The position numbers and the translations under genes were made by a program. The notes beneath the pieces are model-generated. The model did not search any database and was not told the origin of the DNA. It worked only from the letters and a program-made list of their open reading frames with translations. From Atrina japonica (taxonomy: Eukaryota > Mollusca > Bivalvia > Pterioida > Pinnidae), in contig BROG01000004.1 of NCBI GenBank assembly GCA_030159075.1, positions 2,891,001-2,955,000 of the forward strand: a stretch of 64,000 nucleotides of DNA, in the 5' to 3' direction. The first letter of the stretch is position 1. Each line of letters begins with the position of its first letter. Positions 34,501 to 46,479 of the stretch are shown in pieces.

Positions 34501-37200
34501 GAGTTATTCCTCTTTGTAAATTTTACTGGTCCATATCTTATTTCATTTCTTCAGCTAAGCTAACCATATTTGGTTCTGACATACATCTTAGGTAGGCAAA
34601 TTTTTATGTCAAACAATATATGCTTGTAAAATGCCCAGGTAGGGAACTATATAGCCTATGAATTAGCCTTTTTTCACATAATTTATACAATTGTGACAAG
34701 ATATCTAATTCTTTTTAGTTTCGAGATAATTTTTCATTTTAAACACCATTTACTTTGATCTCGTTCATAATTTTTCTTTTTTACTTTGCTATTGTAAGTT
34801 TTAGCAGTGTCCAACTTCATTATATGTACAGTCATGCTTTTGACCTCTACACTAGATGTCAAGAAAAATAAATGAACTTTGGAAAAATGATACTCTAACA
34901 GTATGATAAAACGCTTTTTAAATAGCCTAAATATTTACTGTAGGTAGCCACAAACATGAAATTTGCTGGGCAGCTGGTGATAGGTTTAACTGATTTAGGA
35001 ACATATGTTTTTAATTGATTATAGAGCGGTTTGATGGGGATATAGGAACATCATTTGATTGTCACAGACTTCAGATTATCCAGATATTCTGTTCTGATGA
35101 GGTGAAAAATTTAAAATCGATTATAATCTTCAGATAAAAAAAAATGTACTTGAACTGTATGCAAGTGTTCAAAACATAGATTCTTAACTATAAGTCACTT
35201 TGATGTTGTAACAGTCGCAGCATTGGCTAAATTTAAACAAATTTTCCACTTTGATGAGAAAATTACACCAGAATGATTGGTTTCCAATGCTGTAATTGCC
35301 AGCAAAGTCTTGATAATTCGTAAGGCGTATAATACTGACAGGAAGTTCTGTGTATCCTAGCACATAGCCAAGTTCCTTTTTCATTTTTTAGTGCATCATT
35401 GCTGTTGGCTTAATTTCTAAATGCATTTGATTCCTACGAACAGTTCAACTGCGGAGTCATCACAAATGAAAGCTTAAGGTTTTCTCTTCGAATGCTTATT
35501 GTTTTGATCCATGTATATTGATTACATGGTAAGTGATCCCGGAAGAGTGAAAGTTTTAGTCATTTACTGTATCGTAGGTATCCGACTGAGCGACTCTACT
35601 CTAATGTTGATTGATAACTGTAAGAACATTGAGATATATCCCCAGAAGATGTGCCGATTTCTACACATTTCAGTGTTTAGTAATACTGCCAGGCTGTAAT
35701 TACACCTGATAATCACAGATTTAAAGTGTAAAATTTACTCCTTCACTCTACTGTGAGTAGCTGGTGGCAGAACGTCTGTTTTTAACTGCAGCAGAGAATC
35801 ATGCTCAGATTAAGCATGTAATTCAAAACATCTGATAATTGTGTGAATATTTTCCAAGTATAATATTGCTAGCCCGCTATAATTGTGCCTCATTTAAAAA
35901 AAAAAATTGTCAGTGTGTGTTAGATGGAGATTTTTTCATGGAACATAAATATCTGACACTGTATTCGGAGGTTAAATACACATGTAAGTAGAGTTTTTTA
36001 ACTTCTGCACTACATATATTTGTACATACACATTGTGTTGATTCAGTGGGTAAAATGGGGTGAAAATATTTGATAAATGAATTCCTGGTCATCCTGATCT
36101 TTAGTAATGTTTATCTAGAGGAGAGCACATTTTGATATAAAGGGGATCTAGATCAATGCATTTGTATTGAAAAATAATTAGAATCATAGAGTCAGGTGCT
36201 TGTATGAATTAGGATCAATGAAAACAGTTCGTTAACCATCTGTGATGGAAACTGATTTTGTTGTTAGATTGGTTTCACCTTTATCTCGCTCAAAGTTTAC
36301 AAGTATTTATTATATAAACAGAAAATTTGACTGTGAAACAGTGATCAAGAGAAAATTATATCATACATGTTTGAAGTAGCATGAACCAATTTTATGTATA
36401 AGAAAAAAATAAACAAAATTAAATTGGTACATGTTTCACCTAGCACAGAATTTTCGTGTGAATTTTTTTCTCTTTCTAAATCAATTCTGAACCAAAATGG
36501 AATAAGAACAGTTGGAAATCTTGAATCATTACTTCCTGTTTCGTGATTTATTTTCTTCCTGTTGTTTTAAGTTTTATGTGTTCATTAGTTGATTAAAGAA
36601 TCTGTAGAAATTAAAGCCTCTGTAATTAGAGTATATGATTCCTCTCCATGTTGAGAGCTTTCACAATCACTGTTTGGTGTTCGCTTTAATTTGAAAATGA
36701 ATGTGAATTTGAGATTTATTGGACTTAAGTAGTAAAAAATTCATGTGTGTAGGGAAATCAAGATGGATATGTTGTTGACATGTGGTTGTGATTTACAGTT
36801 GTCACATGTTAGATGTGATAAAATGACCTTTAAAGGTCATCTAATTCTTCTGGTCTCTCTGGTATTTATTGTAATTAGTGTAATTCTTGTTTGATGATAT
36901 TGATGACAAATGTCCGATTGACACCAAGGCTATTTTAGAGTTTCATAATCCAGAGTGTCTTCTTAAGAAGGTGAAGACCATGAAAAGTTCATTTTCGGTC
37001 TCGACTTATAACCACTCCAGATATAATTTCCCATAAAGTTTACAAAAATTCCGCTGATGTAGGTTTATTTAACATAACATTCACAATGTTAATTTTTTTT
37101 CTGTGCGATATCATAGACTCTTTAATTTTGGTTCTTGTGTGCGTTTTACGTGTATGTACATTTTTCAAGGAGAGATAGTGTTGTTGCATCATACATCAAA
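34501..37200. other. unique A+T-rich sequence, 2.7 kb
   Basis: The longest stretch free of recognised repeats. No gene seen. Several homeobox-like TAATTA words occur, but nothing can be called from one sequence. Confidence 0.45.
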
Positions 37201-37204
37201 GTTT

Positions 37205-37345
37205 TCGAGAGAGAGAAAGAGAGAGACACACAGACAGACAGAGACAAATAATGAGAGAAAGGGAGAAAGAGAGAAACAAAGAGAAAGACAGACAGAATGA
37301 GAGAGAGGGAGAAAGACAGAAATAAAGACAGGGAGAAACAAACAA
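37205..37345. repeat. GA-rich low-complexity tract
   Basis: GAGAGA, GACAGA and GAAAGA mixtures; the associated RE-rich frame is not a gene. Confidence 0.95.
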
Positions 37346-37747
37346 AGAGGAGGAGGTGGTTGGCTAAATTCTAAGTAATACTGTGAATATGTATTTTGTA
37401 CTAGGCTACTACTGGTTAGCAGTAACCACTTACAAAGTCACAATTCTACAGACATGAGGCCAAAATTACATGATAAACATGTGTAGTTTTAACCCAATTC
37501 TGTATTGTTTCCTAGATACATACTGAGTTATCTTTAAATGATAGAAAAAAAGCACCCAGCCCACATTCTTTTGAAGATAGGGTTTATAAATTAGGGTCGC
37601 ACACCGACCACTCACTGTTTTATGCATTTCGGCTACATTACTGAACAGTATTGGGATTATCTGGATCCATGATTAAGTTGTTAATAAACTTACTGAAATA
37701 GATGAGCAATCACTTTCATCTTCATTTGATTTTCATTCATCATCAAT
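37346..37747. other. unique sequence
   Basis: No recognised feature. Confidence 0.5.
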
Positions 37748-37749
37748 TA

Positions 37750-37927
37750 CAGTGGAACCTCGCTATTAAGACCACCTTTCTGACTGACTCAAAGTGGTCT
37801 GATTAGTGAGGTGGTCTTTTAAGTGAGGTTCTATACTTATTAGATATTTATCAAGAGACTGAAAACTTGTGGTCTGAAATGCGAGGTGGTCTCCTAAACG
37901 AGGTGGTCTTTAGGCGAGGTTTCACTG
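37750..37927 (+). mobile_element. TA-flanked MITE, subfamily A (178 bp)
   Basis: Best copy: CAGTGGAACCTCGC and GCGAGGTTTCACTG are perfect inverted ends apart from one base; TA at 37748-37749 and 37928-37929. The interior has repeated GTGGTCT motifs (about 37794, 37812, 37872, 37888 and 37903) plus one GACCAC. Confidence 0.9.
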
Positions 37928-38034
37928 TACTACCTGTGACCCTCATATCAAAACTACATAGGTGTTTCCTACAAATCAATGATTTACCACTACTTCATTG
38001 CTAAAAGGTAGCCAGTAGATTGTTGGAAATTTGT

Positions 38035-38075
38035 AAAAAAAAAAAATAATAATAATAATAAATAATAATTGGTGT
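38035..38075. repeat. poly-A/AAT low complexity
   Basis: A-run followed by AAT repeats. Confidence 0.9.
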
Positions 38076-38580
38076 ATTACAATACACACAATAATTTTTC
38101 AATTATATGGCAGTGGCATCTCTTCTTGTCCTCAATGGTTTCCCAGCATATGCATAAAAATATATTATTTCTTGTTAGAAAAGAAACATTCTTGTTTGCT
38201 GTAATTCATTACTAAAGATATTTGTGCTTTTTCTAACACAAATCATGGACATCTGTCCAAACTCTTGAATTCCCGGTTTTCTAATATTTCAAGTGTTCAA
38301 CTTTCAGCTGTTTACCACCAAGTTTCTGTGTTGCAGAAGATCTGAAATATTTGTAATTTCTGTAAAACTGGTTAAAAGCATGCATATACTACAAACATAA
38401 TTAGGAGATAATATTATGAGAGGTGTCTTTGATAAGAATACTCTGATTTAGCCAGAGTGTTAAATTAGACAGACTTTGTAAGAAATATTTGGCCCTTATG
38501 ATTACAGATTCATGTAGATTAAACATGGCCTCTGTAACAGATTGCTTATTTGTTCAACGTAAGGGGAAGAAGGACACCTG
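38076..38580. other. unique sequence
   Basis: No recognised feature. Confidence 0.5.
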
Positions 38581-38582
38581 GG

Positions 38583-38726
38583 CCTAGCACTATAAAACTT
38601 AAGAATTACTTAAGTCTAAAAAGTTTATTTTTAATTTTGGCTAATCCTGAAATCTGATTGACTGAGCAGGCCAAGTTAAGAATATTCTCAGACTTGAGTA
38701 AGTTCTCAAGTTTTATGGTGCTGGGG
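38583..38726. mobile_element. short TIR element, 144 bp
   Basis: CCTAGCACTATAAAACTTAA + GAATTACTTAAGTCT faces AGACTTGAGTAAGTTCTCAA + GTTTTATGGTGCTGGGG; arms about 35 bp. Confidence 0.75.
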
Positions 38727-38870
38727 AGGAGCTAGTCATGTGACCAGGATGTCAATACTGTTATCTAAACTGGAACTGATGTTGGCAATGTAAACAAATT
38801 TGTCCCCAGAAGAAATAAAATAGTTGTTGTTTCTGAATACAATAATTTTTAAAACAGTTAAAAGACTTAT

Positions 38871-39125
38871 AGACCCTTTCATGATAACTGTGTTCCTGCT
38901 AATTTCACCTGCGCACAAACACTTCCGCATGGTATCAAGAAGTTTCATGCTCAAAACATTTCATACACATGACAGTTAGAACTCAATTAAAGACTAATTG
39001 TTTCCAGTGTAAGATTTGAATTTCATTAGGTATGAAATGTTTTGAGCAGGAAACTTCTTGATTGCACGTGGAAGTGTTTGTGCACAGGTGAAATAAGTAG
39101 GAATGCAGTTATCATGAAAGGGTCT
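38871..39125. mobile_element. 255-bp foldback element
   Basis: The left arm AGACCCTTTCATGATAACTG ... CACCTGCGCACAAACACTTC ... CTCAAAACATTTCATA is mirrored by TATGAAATGTTTTGAGCAGG ... GAAGTGTTTGTGCACAGGTG ... CAGTTATCATGAAAGGGTCT. Arms are about 100 bp and nearly 90% alike by eye, with a loop of about 55 bp. Confidence 0.9.
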
Positions 39126-39772
39126 TTTTCAACTATATAATTGAAAGATTATTTAATGTGGGCTAAAAAAACCCAGAAAAACTATAAACCAGTATGTTAA
39201 CAATAAATGATAAATTCATTGTCAAAGGTCAAATTATTATTGTATTATCACAGCTCAATCCAAATTGACAAAATTATTTTTTACAATTAAATGAGTGCTG
39301 GTAAATAATAACTACATCTTGACTGGTTCAACTGCTCCACATCTGTGGTTCTTATCAGAAATGCACCATTGATATTTGGTGGGGAATTATGGTGGGATGA
39401 AGATGTTTATGTCACATGACTTTTGCAGCAGGAAGTCACATTCTTTTTTGTTGTAAACTGTTTTTGCAGATGTTTTTATACAAATCAGCAGAGATTCTCG
39501 ACTCCTCGATAAGAAGGTCTTTCATAAAGTCAAATATTTACTTCCTATCAGTAATGGTTGGAACTGCAGTAGATACTAAATGTAGTGTGAACAATGTGGT
39601 CTGATCAAATCATACATACTGCATGTAGATGTAGACTGAGAGCTTTACTGGTAGATTTTTAAACACTTCTGATATCAATGCAAGGTCAGAAGTACAGTAT
39701 AGAATTGGAAACATGTTATCCCTTTTTTGTCAGTTGGACCCTGTCTAATCTTGATCAGTATAGAGAACGGTT
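39126..39772. other. unique sequence
   Basis: No recognised feature. Confidence 0.5.
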
Positions 39773-40050
39773 GGAGCCGGCCTGGCTCAGTTGGTAGCGC
39801 GCTCGACTCTTTATCGTGAGTTCGAGTCCAGCCGGTGGTAGGTTGGTTTCCTGTCCTCTGGATGAAAGAGTAAAATCTGAGGTCCCGTATCACAATAGGT
39901 ATCGACTTGTTAAATAGCCCTCATTGCTCAATGGCCGTAAGTGTTGTGCATAGGCCAAAATTTGAAGCCCTTCACCGGCATTTGGTGATATCTCCATATG
40001 ATTGAAAGATTCTTGAGTGGGACGTTAAACATCAATACAACAACAAAAAC
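39773..40050 (+). mobile_element. SINE1, full length
   Basis: tRNA-like head with A box TGGCTCAGTTGGTAGCGC and B box GAGTTCGAGTCC; body CTCAATGGCCGTAAGTGTTG, GCCAAAATTTGAAGCCCTTC, GGCATTTGGTGATATCTCC, TTCTTGAGTGGGACGTTAAA; tail of CAA repeats. TSD not found. Such tRNA-headed SINEs with a conserved central domain are known from bivalves; the exact family was not assigned. Confidence 0.9.
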
Positions 40051-40120
40051 AGCAATGTTATGTGCGTTTGATAGGTTGTTTGCCTGTGTTTTCTGCCACA
40101 CTGAACTATTTTTAGTTATG

Positions 40121-40298
40121 CAGTGGAATCTGTCTTGAGATACCACTCTCATAAAAGACCACTTGTCTTCTGAGACCACATTTTAGAAACCACTTGATTA
40201 AATAATCCTGTTGATAAAACCTCTATTGAGAGACAAACTGTCTTGAGAGACCACATATCAGTGCCACAAGGGGTAGTCTTTCCAGACAGGGTCCACTA
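40121..40298 (+). mobile_element. TA-MITE, subfamily C (178 bp)
   Basis: CAGTGGAATCTGTCTTGAGA at the left, GACAGGGTCCACTA then TA at the right (the left neighbour is TG, an eroded TA). Inside: repeated GACCACT/GAGACCAC motifs. Confidence 0.75.
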
Positions 40299-40549
40299 TA
40301 GCAGTGACAGCTAGGTTTAGTGGTGGAGAAAAAATCCTTTTATAAGGTGCCAGGGCGATAACACACTTTTGACCTTTCTCAAGTACACAATTTCACACAA
40401 ACAATTTTGTTCCCAGTAAGATTTGAACCTGCACTAATTAGAAGTGAGAAGTTCCTTTTTGTTTCAATGTTTCATGTTATTTCTTACCTTTATCATACAA
40501 AGTAGAAGAAAAATATTATAACCCCACATACACCATCACCACCACAATC

Positions 40550-40795
40550 GGTGATGGCTGAGTGGTTAGAGCACCATGCTTTAAAACGTGTAGTCTCTAA
40601 CCTCTAATCAGCATGGAACCTGCTGAAACCTAAGCTTATTTTGAGAGAAAATTTGCCAGTTTACATTGTAGAAAGCCAGTAGTCCCATCACTGGTACATG
40701 TACCCTGCATCTGAGTTCTGCCCTCCACCAATAAAAACTGACTATCACTGTATAACTGAAAAAAAAATGTTGTGGGTAGCCTAGATTGGTGTAGT
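40550..40795 (+). mobile_element. SINE2, near full length
   Basis: Leu/Ser-tRNA-like head GGTGATGGCTGAGTGGTTAG with CTCTAACCTCTAATCAGC, then TTTTGAGAGAAAATTTGCCA and CTGTATAACTGAAAAA in SINE2 order. B box degenerate. Confidence 0.72.
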
Positions 40796-41588
40796 TCTCA
40801 AGGCCATTGAATTATCTTGCGCAGATTTCTCAAAGAGTAGCACGATTGTTTTTTCCATGAAGTCATATCTCTTGAGTTGACACAATTGTTGTTTTATATG
40901 AAGTCTCTTCAGATCAAGTTGAAACAAAAAGTGAAAATTAATATCATATTCAAAAAGTTATTTTGTAGTAGCCCTACTTTGGATTTTTTTTGAAATTTAA
41001 GAATACTTGAACATCTAATGACACGAATGACATCATCAAAGACCTGCAACCACTTTATACAACAGAGTATGTAATAATCACATTTCTGGTTTTACTGACT
41101 TGCCAACTCTTTGATATCTCTCTGTATACTCCTAATTACATTTCTGGTACAATGTATTTGAGAGAACTCCAAACATTTAGTCAGTAAGTATACCACTAGC
41201 CTTTGTACAGCCTGTAAATGCATGTAAGTATGTGAAAAAAGTCTGGGATACTGAAGAATTCAGCCCTAATTTAATTATGGCCATCGGCACCTCTGTAAGT
41301 CAAGAGGTAGAAAATGTGACTCACAAATTTAAGTTTTCAGATTAGATCCTAGTTATTTTTAGGATTTCTTAACACTGATCGTGACAGTTTCTTTTGAAAG
41401 TTCTCAGTTTAAGATGTGATAGTGAAGTCTTTCAAATGTATTTAAAACTGAAATCTAATTTAATTGTGGATGTCGCATATAAATGAATCCTGGCTGCACT
41501 GGTAACTGTCCATAACAACAGTTCACAGTTTGTGGCAGTTCACTTATAGCTGATGACATCCCCATAAAAGTGAAAAGTGCTTAGTCCA
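40796..41588. other. unique sequence
   Basis: No recognised feature. Confidence 0.5.
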
Positions 41589-41680
41589 CACCCCCCCCCC
41601 CAAAAAAAAAACCAAAAAACCAAAAACAAATACAAAACAAAAAACAAAACAAAAACTAAAAATCAAAATAAATAGACAGG
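41589..41680. repeat. poly-C / A-rich low complexity
   Basis: A run of C followed by CAAAA-type repeats. Confidence 0.9.
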
Positions 41681-41694
41681 TAAAGGAGGTTATA

Positions 41695-41933
41695 CAGTGG
41701 AACCTTGCTTAGGAGACCACCTCCTCCCTTAGGAGACCACCTCCTCCCTGAGCAGACCACCTCCTCCCTTAGGAGACCACCTCCTCCCTGAGCAGACCCA
41801 TTCGCATACCAGACCATAAGTTTTTAGTATCTTGATCAATAATTTAAAAAGTATATAACCCCACTTTAGAGACCACCTCACTAATCAGACCAATTTGAGT
41901 CAGTAAGATGGACATAATCACAAGGTTCAACTG
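41695..41933 (-). mobile_element. TA-MITE, subfamily A, with 20-bp internal expansion
   Basis: CAGTGGAACCTTGC and CAAGGTTCAACTG ends, TA at 41693-41694 and 41934-41935. The unit AGGAGACCACCTCCTCCCTT (20 bp; alternate form with GAGC) is repeated four to five times, lengthening the element from about 178 to 239 bp. Confidence 0.85.
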
Positions 41934-41935
41934 TA

Positions 41936-42294
41936 TTTTATTTGTTTCTGTAATATATTTTGATTTCAAAGAGAAAACCCTGAGAGGTCTCTGATTATAA
42001 ATACCTAGACTCTGATACAGATAATGATAACTGAAGGAAAGTTTATTTTCAAAATTCTTGTTATTAATCTTTGTAATTTTACCAGTACCTGGTTCTCGTC
42101 ATAATTCTATAATGGTCTAGACTTGCGATTTATCGGTATATTCTTATATCAAAAAAGACAAAAGAGCACGAAGATAGTCCAAAATTTGTAAAAGAATTTC
42201 TAAGAGTCAGGCCAGCTACCATTTTCAAAAATTGTTCCCACTTCTCAAACATTTATTAAACAATGTTACTAATTTTGGTAATAAAAGTTCTACT
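41936..42294. other. unique sequence
   Basis: No recognised feature. Confidence 0.5.
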
Positions 42295-42308
42295 CAACCA
42301 TTAAAAAC

Positions 42309-42481
42309 CATGAGATGGTAGAAACTGAGATTTTGTGTCACAGTAGGTGTCGGCATGTTAAAGAACCCTCACTGCTCAATGGCTGTAAGTACCGACCAAA
42401 ATTTGAAGCCCTTCACCGGCATTTGGTGACGTATCCACTTGAGTGAACGATTCTTGAGTGGGACGTTAAACAACAATACAA
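42309..42481 (+). mobile_element. SINE1, 5'-truncated, 14-bp perfect TSD
   Basis: CAACCATTAAAAAC is duplicated at 42295-42308 and 42482-42495. The body starts inside SINE1 (GAAACTGAGATTTTGTGTCA) and ends ACGTTAAACAACAATACAA; the tRNA-like head is missing. Truncation with a TSD fits LINE-driven insertion. Confidence 0.92.
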
Positions 42482-42495
42482 CAACCATTAAAAAC

Positions 42496-43547
42496 TGGCT
42501 ACTAGAGTATCGCTGACGCTGACATACTGTTTAGTGTAGCACAAACTACCAGTAAAAAGAAAAAAAACGTTAAATATCAGTAAAGCAGAATTAAAACACG
42601 GATTTATGTGCAACTTAGATAACTGATAATGAAGACATTTGATCTGTAACATGTAAAATAATAAAAATTTTATGTAAACAGAATTCATTGAAATTTAAAT
42701 ATATTCTTATTTATTTGGCTTGAAATTGCATTTAACAAATCTCTGAAGATATTTTTCTTCATGGTGCATGTCAATCTGTAACATAAATAATAGCATTTCT
42801 ACAGATAATCGGCCATAATTCTGTTTCCATAGTTATGCACCACTTGCTGTATAAGGATTACGGAAATAAAAACATGCAAACATCGGAACTTTATAGTCCT
42901 TAAGTTGGGTTTTATCTTTAACATATTACATAAACTATCTATACATACATCTCAGTTTTTGAATTTGATAAAATGGTTGTATCGTACAAGCTTTACCATG
43001 TTAAGATGTTCATCTTGTACAGTTTTCGTGCAATGTTGATTTTTATGGATGTCTTTTGTGGTACGGTACTTCGGGCTGAATCATATCAGATAAGTCGTAT
43101 ATGGATAACTTCATGCTCGATGGTTGGACTCTTGACTGATTGAATTCTTATATTGATTTGATTTCGCCTTGTTATTTTGACAGTTACATCATTTTTGGAC
43201 ATTTATTGAGATTCATTAGTTTTGCGTGTAATATGCTGAAATGGTAAGAATCGCCTTTCAGAAATTTCTGTAGAAATAGATCCATAATCATGTTATACAT
43301 GAGAAGAAAAAGGAGAATTTTCAGATGAATCTACATTTGTTGGCAGAAAAAGTGGTTGCATCACTTAGACTATTTGTAATGTTGGCAGCATAAAAAATCC
43401 AATACATGTACTTTATAGATATTGATGTTCCGTGTGGTTCAGGAAACTGATGGTGAAAATATATAAACTTTGATATATCAAAAGTACATATGTGCAAATT
43501 TAAAAAAAAAAAAAATTTTTTTTTGGGGGGGCGGGGATGGTTGTAGC
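42496..43547. other. unique A+T-rich sequence
   Basis: No recognised feature; a poly-A/T/G run at about 43502-43536. Confidence 0.5.
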
Positions 43548-43797
43548 CAGAGATTTTCCACACTCTTTTGGGAATGGGCCTGGGCCTTTTAAATTTGGAA
43601 TTTTAGCAACATTTTATTGAAATTGGGAAACCTAGAAATACACAAAACGATGTGAAAATACAAAAAATCTCTTCAAATTCATTATCATTTGAGTTCAGTT
43701 GGGAAATTTTGATTGCAAATTGGGAAAAAAATGAATTGTTTTTGCATTGCGAATGGGGCCTTATTTTTGTCCCATATGTTAGGGTGGAAAATCCCTG
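43548..43797. mobile_element. TIR element, 250 bp
   Basis: CAGAGATTTTCCACACT at the left faces AGGGTGGAAAATCCCTG at the right; GGGAATGGGCC and GCGAATGGGGCC sit just inside. CAGGGATTTTCC-type ends suggest a hAT-like MITE. Target duplication not clear. Confidence 0.65.
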
Positions 43798-43799
43798 GT

Positions 43800-44374
43800 A
43801 TCCATTTTAGAAGTTGATAACTCCTTGAATTAGAGTAGAGAACCATTTACATGGTAATTGATGAAGTTTTGTAACAGGCATTTACATGATTGTCTGCCAT
43901 GATGGATATAAATAATTTAAGAATTATCAGACACAAGGCTGACAAATTATAGATGACAGTGTCTTTAATTAATTATATTGTTTTGTATTATTGAAGGGAG
44001 AAGTCATTAATTGTCAGAGGGTTTACATTTATATGTCGCAGTGGGATCTCTGAATCGGTACGATGAGATCTGGTTCCTCTTTTATTGTATTACTGGATAT
44101 TTCCTAATGCTGTTATTATGATAACATCACAAAGTTGTGTCCTGTTAGACTTATGATAATATCTGAAATTGTTACTGTTTTAAAATATGGCATTAACACA
44201 CCGACCCTCATGATCCCATTTAGACTCATCTAAATCAATAAATAGTATGGTCCACTGTCATAATTCAGGGGTAAACAAGTCAATGATAAATGTAATTGAA
44301 ATTATTGTAGGATTTAGATTCTAAATCAATCATTCCTGATAGAAATCAGTGGACTTTACCATCATTGAAATGGA
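43800..44374. other. unique A+T-rich sequence
   Basis: No recognised feature. Confidence 0.5.
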
Positions 44375-44727
44375 GGAGTCCAAATGCGACTACAATGGAA
44401 GATGAGTTAACTACAATTACTTAAGGAATACCACACAGCCATTTTGACCTTGAAATGCTATGAAAGGTGGAAAGAAAAATAGGTTACAGTCAGCAATGTA
44501 CAAGTTAAAGCATCAATTAAAAAATTAACCTTGACCTTAAAAAGGTCAGAAATTCCAAATATGACTACAGGGAACGATGAGGTAACCATTGTTAATTAAG
44601 GAATACCACACAGCCATTTTGACCTTGAAATGTTATGAAAGATGGAAAGAAAAATATGTTACAATCAGCAATGTACAAGTTAAAGCATCAATTAAAAAAT
44701 TAACCTTGACCTTAAAAAGGTCAAAGA
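44375..44727. repeat. 175-bp direct tandem duplication
   Basis: TTAAGGAATACCACACAGCC at 44421 recurs at 44596, with both copies continuing through TTGACCTTGAAATG, GCAATGTACAAGTTAAAGCA and TGACCTTAAAAAGGTCA. The copies are about 90% alike by eye. A 105-codon frame over copy 2 is not supported as a gene. Confidence 0.93.
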
Positions 44728-44994
44728 ATATTATTTTGCCAATTGTCTTGCACTTTGATGTTTCGATTGCTGATACCAAAATAATTCTGTCTAAGACTTA
44801 TTGCTTCATGTACCACACTCGACTGGGAACTATTAAAATTGACCAAGTCTACTGGCATGATCATTATGTAGGCCTACACTGCTGTCACATGTATAGATAT
44901 AATTAGGAGCTGAGTACATTCACATGATCGTTTTGCATAAATTCAGGAAATCTGTAAGCACAACTGTCCTTCATATATGAATACTCTGCCTGCT
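44728..44994. other. unique sequence
   Basis: No recognised feature. Confidence 0.5.
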
Positions 44995-45135
44995 GCCACC
45001 TTAGTCAAATGGTTAGAGCATCACGCTTGAAACCATTAAGTCTTTCACCTCTGATCAGCATGGATTCGAGCCCTGTTGGAACCTAAGCTGATTTTGTGGG
45101 AAGTTAAATTAGTTATTTTGCCAACTTTTTTCATC
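44995..45135 (+). mobile_element. SINE2 head, 3'-truncated
   Basis: GTCAAATGGTTAGAGCATCA, CTTTCACCTCTGATCAGC and B box GGATTCGAGCCC, then AACCTAAGCTGATTTTGTGG; the body stops after TTTTGCCAAC. Confidence 0.7.
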
Positions 45136-45539
45136 TATAAGATCTGTATGTAGAATTATCTAAAACTTTTATTTGAAAACTTTTAACATGCATAAGATCT
45201 GTCAACTTTTGACCCTGGTAACATTCAAATCAATGACTTCTGTAAGTACCCACTTCCAGGCAAGGAAAGTACATCAACGACCACTCTAATTAGAGAGGGA
45301 AGAAGCTCTTAAAATTCTAAACATAAAAATTATTACGCTAAACCAAGTCACATGGTAATGTCTCATTATCCCTCTAGCTTGTGAATAAAACATCACATAT
45401 ACACTCCTACACAAATGTCTTTCATCATGAAGAATGGGGGATTCCAATATACCAGTGAATTAAAAGTGACATTTATCACTTCCTGTGTGATGTATGTTTC
45501 AATGTACAGTGTTTCATTTAAATCATATTTTATGCCACA
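45136..45539. other. unique sequence
   Basis: No recognised feature. Confidence 0.45.
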
Positions 45540-45755
45540 CACAACAAATTTTCAGTTATATTGTGGCTGCCAACTTTTAATGGTGGAGGAGAGAACCGGT
45601 TACAATGTACCCTGGAAAAGACCACCGGCCATTCCACAAGTAAACTGACAACTCTTTTTCCTAATATTAGCTTAGTTTCCAGCGGGATTCAAACTTTTGC
45701 TGACTAGAGAATAGAGACTTCATGAGTTAAATGTGATGCTCTTGCCACAGAGGCC
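45540..45755 (-). mobile_element. SINE2 copy
   Basis: Reverse strand: AGTTTACTTGTGGAATGGCC, GGTGGTCTTTTCCAGG, ATTGTAACCGG, CTCTCCTCCACCATTAAAAG; head side with CTCTATTCTCTAGTCAGC, eroded. Confidence 0.68.
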
Positions 45756-46085
45756 CCTTCAATGTTTAGTGACTTAGGAGTTGGCTGATTTGTGAATTCA
45801 TTGTTTTAGACAATAGAGTCTTTTAGAGAACAATAGATAAAGAGTTTTGTATGTTATTACATGGGGTATCGTTACTAAGACCATAACAGATAATAAGTTG
45901 TTAGCTGATATATCTACATACCAGGAGTTGTTAGCCTATCAACATTATTTGTGAAACAGACAATGGACTCCTGTACAGTAGATAGAAATGTCATTAAGAC
46001 ACACAGTATTTCAAAGACGGACAAGAATTTGTAAAATGTATCGTAAATATTATCTTTATATACAAAGTCATGAGTGTTTAGTGTT
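45756..46085. other. unique sequence
   Basis: No recognised feature. Confidence 0.45.
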
Positions 46086-46089
46086 TCTA

Positions 46090-46305
46090 TAGATAGATAA
46101 CAACATGTTAGTTAACATATAGATAATTACATGTTAGTTCACATATAGATAATAACATGTTTGTTAACATATAGATAATAACATGTTAGTTAACATATAG
46201 ATAATAAATAACATGTTAGTTAACAGATAATAACATGTTAGTTTACATACAGATAATAACATGTCAGTTAACTAAACATATAGCTAATAACATGTTAACA
46301 TAGAT
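46090..46305. repeat. 26-bp tandem array (about 8 units)
   Basis: Unit AACATATAGATAATAACATG + TTAGTT with indels. Confidence 0.92.
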
Positions 46306-46479
46306 GAACAAGCACCTGTCAGCTTAACAAAATCAAGGTCAAAACACATTGATTATTACCATTATCTCCATTGAAAGATAATGTGTTGCTAGCTTATCTA
46401 CAAAATTTATACAAAAAGACAACATTAAGTTTACAAAGAGACAACAATAGATTAGTCACAGTTAAGAGTTAATGATATT

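Noticed and set aside
35090..35115. CTGATGAGGTGAAA as a ribozyme core
   Set aside because: Only three bases separate the two conserved boxes, so stem II cannot form.
39773..39845. Functional tRNA gene
   Set aside because: A and B boxes are good, but the sequence continues directly into the SINE1 body shared by other copies; it is a SINE head. The same holds at 62390-62465 and 40550.
44589..44906. 105-codon frame
   Set aside because: It covers the second copy of a 175-bp duplication whose first copy is not open in the same way; no coding support.
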